Of a stretch of 64,000 bases of DNA, positions 53,746 through 62,848 are shown one piece after another. The notes under the pieces are model-generated. The model did no database searches. It was not told the origin of the DNA and saw only the letters and a list, made by a program, of their open reading frames with translations. The number at the start of each line of letters is the position of its first letter. Within the stretch, counting starts at the first letter, position 1. Location of the stretch: positions 1-64,000 of the forward strand of contig NZ_JACEZS010000015.1 in the NCBI RefSeq assembly GCF_014042365.1, given 5' to 3'. The stretch is from Rugamonas fusca. GTDB lineage: Bacteria > Pseudomonadota > Gammaproteobacteria > Burkholderiales > Burkholderiaceae_D. Made by a program: the position numbers and the translations under genes.

Positions 53746-55911
53746 TCACGCCACGTCGCGCACGATCGCCTCGCTGTGGACGATGATCTTGGCGGCATCG
53801 GCCTGCAGCAGGCGGATGCGCCGCTGCACCAGCGGCCAGCCGGACCACGGCACGGCTGGCGCGGTGTCGCCGCTCCCGCCGGGTGCCGGCATCGCGTCGA
53901 TGCTGGCGCCGGCGACCGCTTGCCCGTGCTGGGCCAGCGCGGCGGCCAGGATGGCCACCACTTCGCGGTGGCTGTCGCGCAGTTTCACGTTGACGGCGGC
54001 CGCCGGCAGTTCCGCGCCGTGGCGGCGCAGAATGGCGCGTAGCGCCGCCACGTGCGCCACCAACAGGTAGTTCTGCACGATGAACAGGTTGATGTCCTCC
54101 ACGGCGCGCTGCTTGCTGGCCGGCTCGTCGAGCATGCGCACCAGCGCGGCGCTGAGCGCGGCCAGGCTGTCCATCAGCCGCTTGCGCTCGATGCGGTAGG
54201 CGAAATCGTCCCGGCCCTTGCCCTGCAACAGGTCGAACGCGGCCTGCATGTAGCGCAGGTTGGCGTCCAGCACCTGGCGAATCAGGCGCGGCAGGCTTTG
54301 GTATTCCCAGTTGGCCAGCACGAAACTGAACGCGGTGGCCACGGCCGCGCCGATGATGGTGTCCACCAGCCGTTCCATGATCAGGTTGTGGTTGCCCGGC
54401 GCGAGCAAATGCATCTGCAGCAGGATCATCACGCTGACGGTGATGGCCGCGTAGCGGTAGCGCAGGTAGATGAAGGTGGGCGTGGCCACCGTGGACAGGA
54501 TCAGGAACGCCAGGATGGCGGCCGGGTAGTTCAGGTAGCGGATGATGAAGGCCGTGATCACGCAGCCGATCACGGTGCCCACGATGCGGTCGCTGCGGCG
54601 CTGGCGCGTCATGGAAAAGCTGGGCTTGAGGATGATGACGATGGTGAGCACGATCCAGTAGCTGTGGGCCGCGTAGGGCAGGTGCGCGCCCACCAGGAGG
54701 CCCACCGAGATCGCCATCGCCACCCGCAGCGAAAAGCGCAAGATGGGCGAGTCCCAGCGCAGGTGCGACAGGATCATTTTGAATTCGTACTTCTGCTGCG
54801 ACAGGAACGGGCCCATGTCGGCGTCGATCCAGAACGGCGTGCTGTCGTAGGCCTTCTGGCTGGCCAGGTGCAGCTGGCCTATCATGTGCAGGATGGCGCG
54901 GATCTTGTTGCGCTGGGCGCGCAGCACGGCCAGCGCTTCCTGCGCCGGCTTGCCCTCGTCCACCTTGCGCTGCAGGGCGCGCAGCGCGTCCTCCACGGCG
55001 GCCAGTTCGGTGTCGTAGTTCACCTGCTGGTACGAGGCGCGCTTGCGGGTGATGGCGTAGGCGGCCGATTCGATGTCGCGCGCGGCCTTCCACGCCAGGT
55101 CGTGCAGGGTCTTGAGCACGGGCGAATCGGCCAGGTGGGCGCGCAGCTGGGCATAGTCGGTGTGGGTGGACAGGATCAGCTCATACAGGTCCAGCATGCA
55201 GACGTGGACCTGGACCACGATGGCGTCCTTGCGGTCCTGGTGGCTGCGCAGGATCAGGTCGCGCGACGCTTGCTGGCGGTCGGCCAGCAGGCTTTGGTGG
55301 CGTACCAGCTTGTTGAACTGCTCCGTGAGGTTGTAGCGCGTGTCGTAGAAGTCGGCCTTGATGTCGATGTAGGCGGCCAGCTCGAACAGGGCTTCGGCCA
55401 GCACTTGCTGCTTGATGCGGTGGCGCAGCAGCCAGGACACGGCCATCGAGTAAGCCAGGTAAGCCACGGCGCCCAGCGTGAACAGGCCGGTGTGGATGAA
55501 GGACTCGCGCGCCGTCATGTCGTGTTCCATCGACAGTGTCATGATGAACAGCGTGGCCAGTTGCAGCGGCATCGACTTCTTCCCGTACACCACCATCATG
55601 CAGGCCATGAAGCTGACCAGGACCAGCATCGTCATCAACAGCCAGCGCACGGGGCCGCACAGGCTGATGAGCAGGGTGACGGCGCTGCACAGCAGCACCG
55701 AGGCCGACATCTCGTTGAACTTGTGGCGCAGGGGGCTGGGCATGTCCATCAGGGCCGTGCACAGGGCGCCGATGCAGACGGTCATGGCGGTGGCCATGCC
55801 GGCGAATTGCAGCGTGACCAGGGTGACGCCCACCAGCCCGGCGGCGAAGCGCAGCCCCAGGTGGAAGTAATGGCTGTAGAAAAATGTGCGCAGGTTCAGT
55901 GCGTAATGCAT
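53746..55911 (-). CDS. FusC/YccS-family inner membrane exporter
   Basis: A 721-residue protein of the length and layout of E. coli YccS. Two membrane blocks (about 15-160 and 385-520), each with five to six helices, are separated by a long cytoplasmic helical domain. A further soluble helical domain closes the C-terminus. Conserved stretches include QFAGMATAMTVCIGALCTAL, AHSYWIVLTIVIILKPSFSM and TRQRRSDRIVGTVIGCVITA, the second-block signature of the fusaric acid/aromatic acid exporter family. The start at 55911 fits the YccS N-terminus. Substrate unknown. Confidence 0.87.
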   Translation of the reverse strand: MHYALNLRTFFYSHYFHLGLRFAAGLVGVTLVTLQFAGMATAMTVCIGALCTALMDMPSPLRHKFNEMSASVLLCSAVTLLISLCGPVRWLLMTMLVLVSFMACMMVVYGKKSMPLQLATLFIMTLSMEHDMTARESFIHTGLFTLGAVAYLAYSMAVSWLLRHRIKQQVLAEALFELAAYIDIKADFYDTRYNLTEQFNKLVRHQSLLADRQQASRDLILRSHQDRKDAIVVQVHVCMLDLYELILSTHTDYAQLRAHLADSPVLKTLHDLAWKAARDIESAAYAITRKRASYQQVNYDTELAAVEDALRALQRKVDEGKPAQEALAVLRAQRNKIRAILHMIGQLHLASQKAYDSTPFWIDADMGPFLSQQKYEFKMILSHLRWDSPILRFSLRVAMAISVGLLVGAHLPYAAHSYWIVLTIVIILKPSFSMTRQRRSDRIVGTVIGCVITAFIIRYLNYPAAILAFLILSTVATPTFIYLRYRYAAITVSVMILLQMHLLAPGNHNLIMERLVDTIIGAAVATAFSFVLANWEYQSLPRLIRQVLDANLRYMQAAFDLLQGKGRDDFAYRIERKRLMDSLAALSAALVRMLDEPASKQRAVEDINLFIVQNYLLVAHVAALRAILRRHGAELPAAAVNVKLRDSHREVVAILAAALAQHGQAVAGASIDAMPAPGGSGDTAPAVPWSGWPLVQRRIRLLQADAAKIIVHSEAIVRDVA

Positions 55912-56141
55912 GTCGGTGACCTTGTGGGCAACGGCGGTCCAGTGCTCTGGATTCGATACTAGTTGAACTACGCGGCCGCGCCGGTGGGCGCGCCGCACGT
56001 GTCACGCGCGCGCCGGGATCGCCGGCGCTGGCGTGGTATGCCGCGTCGTCAGTGCTGACGGCGCGGCGGCGTCCCGCGCGGGCGGGACGGGTGTGGGGTC
56101 TTACCTGGTTGGGGTGGCGACCCGTGGCCGCCGGCTGGGGA

Positions 56142-57830
56142 TCAGAACACCGACAGCACAGGATAGCGGCGCCATTCCGGCTCCGCGTGGCGCTGGCCGT
56201 TTTCGAAGATGAAGTCCAGCACCTTGGCCTGGTCGGTCTGCAGCGCCGGATTGGCGCTCTTCCACGTCTCGAATCGGGCCTTCAGTGCCGGCTCCGTTTC
56301 CAGCATCTGCAGGGCCAGGTCTTCGAACACGTAGTCGGAATAGGCTTCCTTCTTTTCCAGCACGCTGTTGAAGAAACCCCAGCGGAAGAAGCTGTCGTGG
56401 GCCTGCGGCTCCAGCGTTTCGACGGCGTAGCGGGCGTTGTCCTGGTCGAGCGCAATGTAGTAGTCGCCCGGTTGCGCGGTGAAGCTGCCCGTGCGCGCCT
56501 CCACCTGCACCTCGTCGTGGAACATGTGGCCTTCGTAGGCATGCGGGCGCGAGCTCACGGAGACGATGTGATAGTACTGGGCTTCGAACGTGGTGGCCGC
56601 TTCCAGGCGGCGCATCTGCACGCCGTTCCACTGCAAGCGCTCGATCGCTTCGCGCCACGCCTGCGGCACGATGTAGGCCTTGGGCGCGCGCACGGTGACG
56701 TCGGCCGGGAAGTGGTTGAAGTAGGCGATGTCCTTTTCCCATGGCTGGCCACGGTCGTACCACAGGCGCTGGTAGTTGCCCAGCAGGCTGGGGCTGCGCT
56801 TGGCCGCGTAACCCTTGAAGCGGAAGGTGGACGGGTTTTGCTGGTCCATCTTCCAGCTTACGGGCCAGTGGCTGCGGCGGCGGTCGTTGGCGCGGGCGGC
56901 AGCGCGCAGTGCGCGGATCTGCTCGCCGTGGGCGACGGTGAAGGCCAGCGTCACGTCCACCAGCGCGCGCATCGATTCGTAGCGGTCGGCGTAGGGCTTG
57001 AGCATGTGCGTCTCGGGCATGAAGCCGATCACGTGGTGCAGGGCCGCGAAGCCGGTCGAGAAGCGCGGCACTTCCAGGAATTCGGCGATGCCGTCGTCCG
57101 GGCTGTCCTTGACGGGGTTGACATAGGGGCAGGTGGGCCAGCCGCGCGCGTCCATCTGCGCGTAGATGTGGGGCAGCATGGTGTGGCGCAGGAAGGCGCC
57201 CAGCTCGCCGCCCAGCTTGTCGGCCTGGGTGTGGATCAGCGTCATCGTGTACGGATAGTCGGCGCCGTTGGAGGTGTGGGTATCGACCATCACGTCCGGG
57301 TCCCAGGCCGTGAGCAGCTCGTTGAACAGGCGCGCGTTGAGCGTGTCGCACTTGATGAAGTCGCGGTTCAGGTCCAGGTGGCGGCTGTTGCCACGAAAGC
57401 CGAATTGTTCCGGGCCGTCCTGGTTCACGCGCGAGGTGTTGGCGCGGTTCAGGCAACCGTCCACGTTGTAGACGGGGACAAACAGCAGCACCGTCTTGCC
57501 CAGCGCGGCCAGCCTGGCCGGCTCGAAGCACAGGTCGCGCACCATGGCCATGCAGCCGTCCACGCCTTCCGGTTCGCCCGGGTGGATGCCGTTGTTGTTG
57601 AAGAAGACGGGGCGGCCTTCACGCTTGATCTGTTCGCGGTCGAACACGCCGTCGGCGCTGACCACGCCCGCATGCACCGGCACGCCGCCATCGGACACGC
57701 CAATCTGCTCGAACCGCAGCACTTGCGGGAAGCGCTGGGCCAGTGCCTGGTAGAAGGCGATGCATTCGCTCCACTCGGTGGTCTGGTTATGGTTGCCTTT
57801 TTCGTAAGGCGTGGGCATGGCTGGGTGCAT
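56142..57830 (-). CDS. M14-family metallocarboxypeptidase
   Basis: A 562-residue zinc carboxypeptidase-like protein. The first zinc ligands are in FFNNNGIHPGEPEGVDGCMA (His-x-x-Glu, near residue 84). The third His is likely in VMVDTHTSNGADYPYTMTLI. The catalytic Glu region may be FMPETHMLKPYADRYESM. The C-terminal 200 residues form an extra domain typical of long M14 members. No signal peptide is apparent, so it should act in the cytoplasm unless exported otherwise. Peptide substrate unknown. Confidence 0.83.
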   Translation of the reverse strand: MHPAMPTPYEKGNHNQTTEWSECIAFYQALAQRFPQVLRFEQIGVSDGGVPVHAGVVSADGVFDREQIKREGRPVFFNNNGIHPGEPEGVDGCMAMVRDLCFEPARLAALGKTVLLFVPVYNVDGCLNRANTSRVNQDGPEQFGFRGNSRHLDLNRDFIKCDTLNARLFNELLTAWDPDVMVDTHTSNGADYPYTMTLIHTQADKLGGELGAFLRHTMLPHIYAQMDARGWPTCPYVNPVKDSPDDGIAEFLEVPRFSTGFAALHHVIGFMPETHMLKPYADRYESMRALVDVTLAFTVAHGEQIRALRAAARANDRRRSHWPVSWKMDQQNPSTFRFKGYAAKRSPSLLGNYQRLWYDRGQPWEKDIAYFNHFPADVTVRAPKAYIVPQAWREAIERLQWNGVQMRRLEAATTFEAQYYHIVSVSSRPHAYEGHMFHDEVQVEARTGSFTAQPGDYYIALDQDNARYAVETLEPQAHDSFFRWGFFNSVLEKKEAYSDYVFEDLALQMLETEPALKARFETWKSANPALQTDQAKVLDFIFENGQRHAEPEWRRYPVLSVF

Positions 57831-58046
57831 GGCGTCTGGATCTCAGAGGGTGGTTGTTCAACACGCGCGCGCTGGGTAAGCGCGGCGCCAAGGGCGGCAT
57901 TGTATCATTCGTGCCTGATTTTTGAGCGGCGACCGCGCGCCGGCCGCCTTGGACTACGATGCTTGCGCTGCTTCAAACGCCAGCCATCGCGGCGATGCTA
58001 TTACTGGCTTTTGGTCGTGATATTTCGTCGTGAAGCGGAGGATGCG

Positions 58047-58751
58047 ATGGGCGGCTGGTATGGATGGCGGCTGGTGTGCGTGGTGGCCTTGCTGGCGCTG
58101 GGTTGCCGGGTGGGGCTGGCCCAGATCGGGCCGCGCTATGTGCTGGAGCTGCCGGCCGCGCGCCACGGTGGGGCGGCGCCGGAGCAGGGCAGCATCGCGC
58201 TGGCGCCGCACGGGCGGGCGAGCATACATTTTCATGGCTTGACGGTGGCGTTGGTGGGGCCCGATGGCCGGGCCGGGCAGGCAGATCTGGCCGTGCTGCC
58301 GCCGGGGACCGGCGCGGTGACGGCATCGAACGTGCCAACCGGCGCCGCGCGCGCCATGCCGCTGGTGTACGCGCAGCCGCCTGCGACGGCGCCGGGCGAG
58401 GCGACGGCCGGCCATCCCATGCGGGTGTGGGACACGCTTTACCTGCGCAAGGGCCAGGCGCGCCTGCGGGTAACCGCGATGCCCGGCGGGCCGGGGACGG
58501 CGGATACGGCAGGCTTCCTGCTGGAGATAGGCACCTTCCACGCCACCAGCCGCATCTATGTCAGCGGCGCGCCATTGGCGGCCGGCGAGCTGGCCACGCT
58601 GCCCCAGCGCCTGCCGGGAGCGGACCTGGTGCTGGCGCCGGCCGGCGATGGCCAGTCCATGGCGCTGCTGCGCCGGGCCGGCGAACGTGATCTGTTCCTG
58701 CCGGCCGCGGCACCGGGCGGCCGCTACCTGTTCGCGCTGGTGCGGCGCTAG
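58047..58751 (+). CDS. Secreted protein of unknown function, 234 residues
   Basis: Signal peptide at about 1-25 (GWRLVCVVALLALGCRVGLA). The mature part is rich in Gly, Ala and Pro and predicted mostly beta (RYVLELPAARHGGAAPEQGS, ASIHFHGLTVALVGPDGRAG, GFLLEIGTFHATSRIYVSGA). No enzyme motif is seen. The HFHG stretch might bind metal, but this is a guess. The start at 58047 follows CGGAGG. It stands alone between the M14 peptidase and the FMN reductase; the upstream open frame is antisense to the peptidase gene and is rejected. Confidence 0.6.
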   Translation: MGGWYGWRLVCVVALLALGCRVGLAQIGPRYVLELPAARHGGAAPEQGSIALAPHGRASIHFHGLTVALVGPDGRAGQADLAVLPPGTGAVTASNVPTGAARAMPLVYAQPPATAPGEATAGHPMRVWDTLYLRKGQARLRVTAMPGGPGTADTAGFLLEIGTFHATSRIYVSGAPLAAGELATLPQRLPGADLVLAPAGDGQSMALLRRAGERDLFLPAAAPGGRYLFALVRR

Positions 58752-58801
58752 TTCGGCGGGCAGTCGCGCGCGTCACCTGCGGGCGGCGCACCTGGGCGCC
58801 G

Positions 58802-59380
58802 TCAGGCGCCTGCTGGCCGGGCGTTGGTGTGGACCCAGTGGTCGTAGGCGGCGGCGAACTTTTGCAGGAATTGTGCCGTGCCTTCGTTGGCCAGCTTGCC
58901 GCTGTCGTCGAACAGCTTGGCCGCGCCGCCGATGTAGGCTTCCGGTTGCTGCAGCAGGGGCACGTCGAGGAACACCATCGACTGGCGCAGGTGGTGGTTG
59001 GCCCCGAAGCCGCCGATGGCGCCCGGCGACACGCTCAGGATGGCACCCGGCTTGCCGCCCCACACGCTGCTGCCATACGGGCGCGAACCCACGTCGATGG
59101 CGTTCTTCAGCGCGGCCGGCACCGAGCGGTTGTATTCGGGCGTGAAGAACAGCACGCCGTCGCAACCATTAACGCGCTGGCGGAAGGTGGTCCAGGCGGC
59201 CGGCGCGACGGCGCCGTTTTCTTCCAGGTCCTGGTTGTACAGCGGGAGTTCGCCGATGTCGATGAACTCGAACGTCAGCGTGGACGGCGCCAGCGACACG
59301 AGGGCTTGCGCCACCTTGCGGGTATAGGAATCCTTGCGCAGGCTACCTACCAGAATGCCAATTTTCTTCGCGGTCATCAC
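58802..59380 (-). CDS. NADPH-dependent FMN reductase (ChrR/YieF type)
   Basis: A 192-residue flavodoxin-like reductase. The FMN-phosphate loop is GILVGSLRKDSYTRKVA (residues about 8-24), and the second flavin-contact motif is FFTPEYNRSVPAALKNAID (about 79-97), both standard for chromate/quinone reductases of this family. It would use NAD(P)H to reduce quinones, azo compounds or chromate. The start at 59380 gives MMTAKKIG; the second Met is equally possible. It is single and stands downstream of an S46 peptidase terminator. Confidence 0.9.
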   Translation of the reverse strand: MMTAKKIGILVGSLRKDSYTRKVAQALVSLAPSTLTFEFIDIGELPLYNQDLEENGAVAPAAWTTFRQRVNGCDGVLFFTPEYNRSVPAALKNAIDVGSRPYGSSVWGGKPGAILSVSPGAIGGFGANHHLRQSMVFLDVPLLQQPEAYIGGAAKLFDDSGKLANEGTAQFLQKFAAAYDHWVHTNARPAGA

Positions 59381-59446
59381 AACTCCTTCTCAGTGGGTTG
59401 AACAGACCTTAAATGTAGCGCATTTGGCAATCGTCTGCCGCCGCGC

Positions 59447-59482
59447 GAAAAAAATGGGAGCGGGCCGGTGGCCTGCTCCCAT
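59447..59482 (-). terminator. Terminator of the S46 peptidase gene
   Basis: An 8-bp stem ATGGGAGC (59454-59461) / GCTCCCAT (59475-59482). On the minus strand the hairpin is followed by seven T residues (59454-59448). It lies just past the stop of the peptidase gene. Confidence 0.85.
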
Positions 59483-59505
59483 GGCGCATGACTGGCGAGC
59501 CGGGT

Positions 59506-61662
59506 TTATTCGGCGTTCATTTCCTTGAGCAGGTTGTCAGCGTGGTCCACGTGCTTCATGTTCCACAGGATGTAGCGCAGGTCGACCTGGATGTCACGGG
59601 TGTTGGCCTTGTTGTAATCCCAGTCCGAGATGATGGAGTCGAGCGTGCCGTCGAAGGCCAGGCCGATCCACTCGCCCTTGGCGTTCAGCGCGGCCGAACC
59701 GGAATTGCCGCCCGTGATGTCGAGTGTGCCGAGGAAGTCCACCGGCACCGTCTTCAGCTTGGGATCGACGTAGTTGCCGAAGTCCCTGGCCTTGATGGCC
59801 GCCAGCTGCGCCGCCGGGGCGTTGAATTCACCCTTGCCGGTGGCCTTGGCCAGCACGCCGTTGACGGTGGTGAAGGCGGTCCAGGTGGTGCCATCGGCGC
59901 CGTGGTCGCGCCCGGCGATGCGACCGAACGTCACGCGCAGGGTACCGTTGGCGTCCGGGTACACGGCCTGGCCCTTGCTGTGCATGTAGGCGATCTTGGC
60001 CTTCATGTAGGTGGCGTAGGCTTGCTGGATATTGCCGCCCAATTCCTCGTCCTTCGCTTCGTCCTGCAGGTCGGGACCGTACATGGCCACGGCGGCCTTG
60101 ATGAAGCTGTCCGTGCTGGCCTGGAATTCGGCCGGCTTGCGCGTCAGCCAGGCGGCGCGTTCGGTGGCGTCACCGAGTTTGCTGCCCGCGTACAGCGTGT
60201 CGAGCGCGGCGCGCAGTTCGGCCTCGCTCATGCCGTCGTGGATACCCAGCACGGCGTCGTAGGCGGCATTGCGCCCGGCCTGGGGCTGGGCCGCGTACTT
60301 GGCCAGTGCGTGCAGCACCAGCGCCTTGTCTACCTTCTCGTCGTAGTTGCGCACGAGGGCGGCCACGCTGGCCTGGATGCGTGGCAGGTCGCGCTGCTGG
60401 AAGCCGGCCTTGCGTTCGGCGTCCGGCTTGGCGCTTTCGTTGGCCAGGCGGTACAGCGTGCGGGCCGTGTTGAGCAGGCGTGGATGGGCGTAGCCGAGGA
60501 AGAAGTCGCGCTTGGTCTCCGCGTCGCGTTGGGCCATCAGCTGTTCCACGCGCGCGATGCCGGCTGCGTATTCCTGCTTGCGGGCCGGGTCGGCATTGAC
60601 CCATGCCTTGAGCGCTGCATGCTCGGCCGTCTTGCGGGCCAGGATGTCGCTGCCGGCATAGGAGTCCAGCATGCCCTGACGATTCTTGTAGTAGTTGTTG
60701 GTGCTGGCCACCTGCGCCGCGTATTTCAGCGCCGTGTCCTTGTTGTCCCTGGTTTCAGCCGCGATGATGGCCAGGTTCTCGCCCGACATCTTGACGTAGG
60801 CCGGGTAGCTCCAGCCGAAGGTGAACGCCACTTCCGACGGCAGGCGGTGGCGGTTGGTGCGGCCGGGGTAACCGAGCGCCATCACGTAGTCGCCTTCCTT
60901 CACGCCTTCCCTGGCCAGCTTGAGGAAGTGCTGTGGCAGGTAGGGCACGTTGTCCTTGCGGTAGTCGGCAGCCTTGCCGTCCTTGCTCACGTAGGCGCGG
61001 TAGAACCCATAGTCGCCCGTGTGGCGCGGCCACATCCAGTTGTCGGTGTCGCCGCCGAACTTGCCCACGCCGGCCGGCGGGGCGTGCACCAGGCGCACGT
61101 CGCGGATTTCCAGCTGCTTGATCAGGTAGAACTCCAGGCCGCCGTAGTAGGACGACACGGTGCAGCGGTGGCCGGCGTCCTGCTCGCAGGCGGCGACCAT
61201 GGTTTTCTGGTTGTGCTCGATGGCGTCGTTGCGTTGTTTGCCGGTTAGCCTGGCGACGTCGGCGTTGATGATCTGGGCCGTGACGTTGCGCACTTCCTTG
61301 GTCACGTAGATGCGCGAGCCCGGCGCGGCGGGCAATTCCTCGTCCAGGCTCTTGGCCAGGAAGCCGTTGGCCAGCAGGTCGCGCTGCGGCGTGGAGTTGT
61401 GGGCCACGCTGCCGTACACGCAATGGTGGTTGGTGGCGACCAGGCCTTGTGGTGACACGAACGAGGCCGAGCAGCCGCCCAGGCTGACGATGGCGCCCAT
61501 GGGGAATTCGGTCAGCTTGGTCAGGGTGGCCGGATCGAGCTTGAGGCCGGCCGCTTTGAGTTCCTTGGCCACTTGTGGCAGCTGCTGGGGCATCCACATG
61601 CCTTCGTCGGCATGGGCTGCGGTGGCGCTCAGGATGGCGAGCGCGATGACAGTTTTGTTCAT
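59506..61662 (-). CDS. S46-family dipeptidyl-peptidase (DPP7/DPP11 type)
   Basis: A 718-residue periplasmic serine exopeptidase. The signal peptide (about 1-18) ends at AAHA and is followed by DEGMWMPQQLPQ, typical for the family. The chymotrypsin-type triad is visible: His in ATNHHCVYGSV, Asp in DTDNWMWPRHTGDYGFYRAY and Ser in ITGGNSGSAALNAKGEWIGL. These enzymes release dipeptides from oligopeptide N-termini. The residue deciding DPP7 or DPP11 specificity was not determined. The start at 61662 gives the signal peptide. A remnant ORF and a terminator lie upstream. Confidence 0.92.
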   Translation of the reverse strand: MNKTVIALAILSATAAHADEGMWMPQQLPQVAKELKAAGLKLDPATLTKLTEFPMGAIVSLGGCSASFVSPQGLVATNHHCVYGSVAHNSTPQRDLLANGFLAKSLDEELPAAPGSRIYVTKEVRNVTAQIINADVARLTGKQRNDAIEHNQKTMVAACEQDAGHRCTVSSYYGGLEFYLIKQLEIRDVRLVHAPPAGVGKFGGDTDNWMWPRHTGDYGFYRAYVSKDGKAADYRKDNVPYLPQHFLKLAREGVKEGDYVMALGYPGRTNRHRLPSEVAFTFGWSYPAYVKMSGENLAIIAAETRDNKDTALKYAAQVASTNNYYKNRQGMLDSYAGSDILARKTAEHAALKAWVNADPARKQEYAAGIARVEQLMAQRDAETKRDFFLGYAHPRLLNTARTLYRLANESAKPDAERKAGFQQRDLPRIQASVAALVRNYDEKVDKALVLHALAKYAAQPQAGRNAAYDAVLGIHDGMSEAELRAALDTLYAGSKLGDATERAAWLTRKPAEFQASTDSFIKAAVAMYGPDLQDEAKDEELGGNIQQAYATYMKAKIAYMHSKGQAVYPDANGTLRVTFGRIAGRDHGADGTTWTAFTTVNGVLAKATGKGEFNAPAAQLAAIKARDFGNYVDPKLKTVPVDFLGTLDITGGNSGSAALNAKGEWIGLAFDGTLDSIISDWDYNKANTRDIQVDLRYILWNMKHVDHADNLLKEMNAE

Positions 61663-61787
61663 ACGGGTTCCGGTTGGGACGTTGACGGGCGCCGCGCGAA
61701 TACGGTGGCGTGCGGCGCCCGTGAGTATCAACAGTGCTTGTCCGTTCGTCAACCGATTATTCGACGTTGTGCCCTTGCGGTGGTGCG

Positions 61788-61853
61788 CTACAGGGTGGCG
61801 ATTTCGTCCAGCAGTTGAGGATATTTCTCGACCAGTTTGAGCAGGAGAGATGG
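61788..61853 (-). pseudogene. Possible gene remnant, last 21 codons of a lost ORF
   Basis: On the minus strand 21 sense codons read PSLLLKLVEKYPQLLDEIAT plus a final Leu before TAG at 61790-61788, protein-like and helical, but an in-frame TAA lies immediately before them. It could be the tail of a deleted gene. Chance cannot be excluded. The rest of the 297-bp gap (61663-61959) holds the upstream region of the S46 peptidase gene and a terminator. Confidence 0.2.
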
Positions 61854-61907
61854 TTATCGTAGGCTCTGTGGTCTTCCCGATCCGGCGCTAAATCAAAGCG
61901 TAAGACG

Positions 61908-61940
61908 AAAAAAGGACAGGGCGTGAACCCTGTCCTTTTT
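61908..61940. terminator. Bidirectional terminator
   Basis: AGGACAGGG and CCCTGTCCT form a 9-bp stem with six bases between (about 61912-61936), with A residues on the left and T residues on the right. It ends the 106-residue Lys/Ala-rich gene on the minus strand. Confidence 0.88.
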
Positions 61941-61959
61941 CATGACGACGCTGAGACGA

Positions 61960-62280
61960 TTATTTCGCTACTGGCGCTGCCGGCTCGGTGGTCTTGGCTG
62001 CATCCTTGGTGCTGGTGTCGGCCTTGGCCACTTTCTCCGCCTTGTGGTGCTTCTTCACCTTGGCATGCTTGGCCGCTGGCTTGGCGCCTTCCTCGGCGGC
62101 AGGAGTCGCTTTGGTTTCCTTGGCTTCGGTCTTGACGGCGGCCTTGGTGTCCGTGGCGGCGACTTTGGCGGCGACTGGTGCGCTGCTGGCCGTGGTGGCG
62201 TTGGCGGCAGGCGCCGGAGCCTGGGCGAATGCGGCGGTGGCGAACAGGGTGGCGATCAGGGTGGCGACGATTTTGCTCAT
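61960..62280 (-). CDS. Lys/Ala-rich secreted protein, acid-shock (Asr)-like
   Basis: A 106-residue exported protein. The signal peptide (MSKIVATLIATLFATAAFAQ) is almost the same as in the next gene. The mature part is low in complexity: Ala, Lys, Thr, Glu and Pro dominate, with a basic patch KPAAKHAKVKKHHKAEKV. Composition and layout recall the periplasmic acid-shock protein Asr of enterobacteria, where basic repeats are thought to buffer acidity; similarity of composition is not proof of homology. It is a tandem paralogue of the gene 71 bp upstream. RBS AAAGGAAT precedes the ATG. Confidence 0.7.
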   Translation of the reverse strand: MSKIVATLIATLFATAAFAQAPAPAANATTASSAPVAAKVAATDTKAAVKTEAKETKATPAAEEGAKPAAKHAKVKKHHKAEKVAKADTSTKDAAKTTEPAAPVAK

Positions 62281-62351
62281 TTCAGTATTCCTTTAAACAG
62301 TTGTTTGGTTGTGTGCTGCGTTGACTTCAAATCAGGTGCTGCGTACTTGTC

Positions 62352-62723
62352 TTACTTGGTGATGGCGGCTTCCTTGCTGGCGACCTTGCCGGCTTCGGCA
62401 GCGGCCTTGGTCTTGCCTTCTTCACCTTTCTTGTGTTCTTTGGCTTCCTTGGCCTTTTCCACCTTGGTGTCGGCCTTCACGTCGGTCTTGGCTTCAGCCT
62501 TGACGGTCTTGGCTTCCGTCTTGGCGGCCGTCACGTCGGCTTTGGCTTCGGTCTTGGCGGCCTTGGTTTCCTTGACTTCGGCTTTGACGGCGGTCTTGCT
62601 GTCTTTCGCTTCAGCTTTCACGGCGACCGGCGCGCTGGAGGCGGCAGGGGCGGTGGCTGGCGTTTGTGCGAAGGCTGCGGTTGCGAACAGGCCGGCGATC
62701 AGGGAAGCGATAATCTTGGTCAT
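62352..62723 (-). CDS. Lys/Ala-rich repeat protein, paired with the previous gene
   Basis: A 123-residue exported protein with signal peptide MTKIIASLIAGLFATAAFAQ. The mature part consists of repeated Lys-x-Glu-Ala-Lys units (KAEAKDSKTAVKAEVKETKA and further copies), predicted as one long, highly charged helix or disordered chain. It differs from its 106-residue neighbour mainly by more Glu and fewer His. The first gene of the pair, it is preceded by four evenly spaced hexamer repeats (62813-62848) and by AAAGGAT before the ATG. Function may be acid or osmotic protection; this is inference. Confidence 0.7.
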   Translation of the reverse strand: MTKIIASLIAGLFATAAFAQTPATAPAASSAPVAVKAEAKDSKTAVKAEVKETKAAKTEAKADVTAAKTEAKTVKAEAKTDVKADTKVEKAKEAKEHKKGEEGKTKAAAEAGKVASKEAAITK

Positions 62724-62812
62724 GATGTGTAATCCTTTTCTGGTTTCTGCGCCGGGACAATTCCCGTGTCATTGAGCAGAAAACGGGCCCCGCCACGCTT
62801 CAGTTGACGGAG

Positions 62813-62848
62813 ATTACAACCTCTTACCGAGTCTTACATTCGCTTACA
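62813..62848 (-). promoter_or_regulatory. Array of four hexamers at exact 10-bp period
   Basis: On the minus strand TGTAAG, TGTAAG, GGTAAG and TGTAAT begin at 62848, 62838, 62828 and 62818. The last may double as a -10 box (five of six matches to TATAAT). The repeats span the stop codon of the GlxA-type gene and lie about 90 bp before the 123-residue gene. Direct repeats at one helical turn are typical of OmpR/PhoB-type response regulator sites. Confidence 0.55.

Noticed and set aside
56052..58046. Plus-strand extension upstream of the secreted 234-residue protein
   Set aside because: It is antisense to the M14 peptidase gene and has low-complexity His/Val/Arg composition. The signal peptide and ribosome site place the start at 58047.
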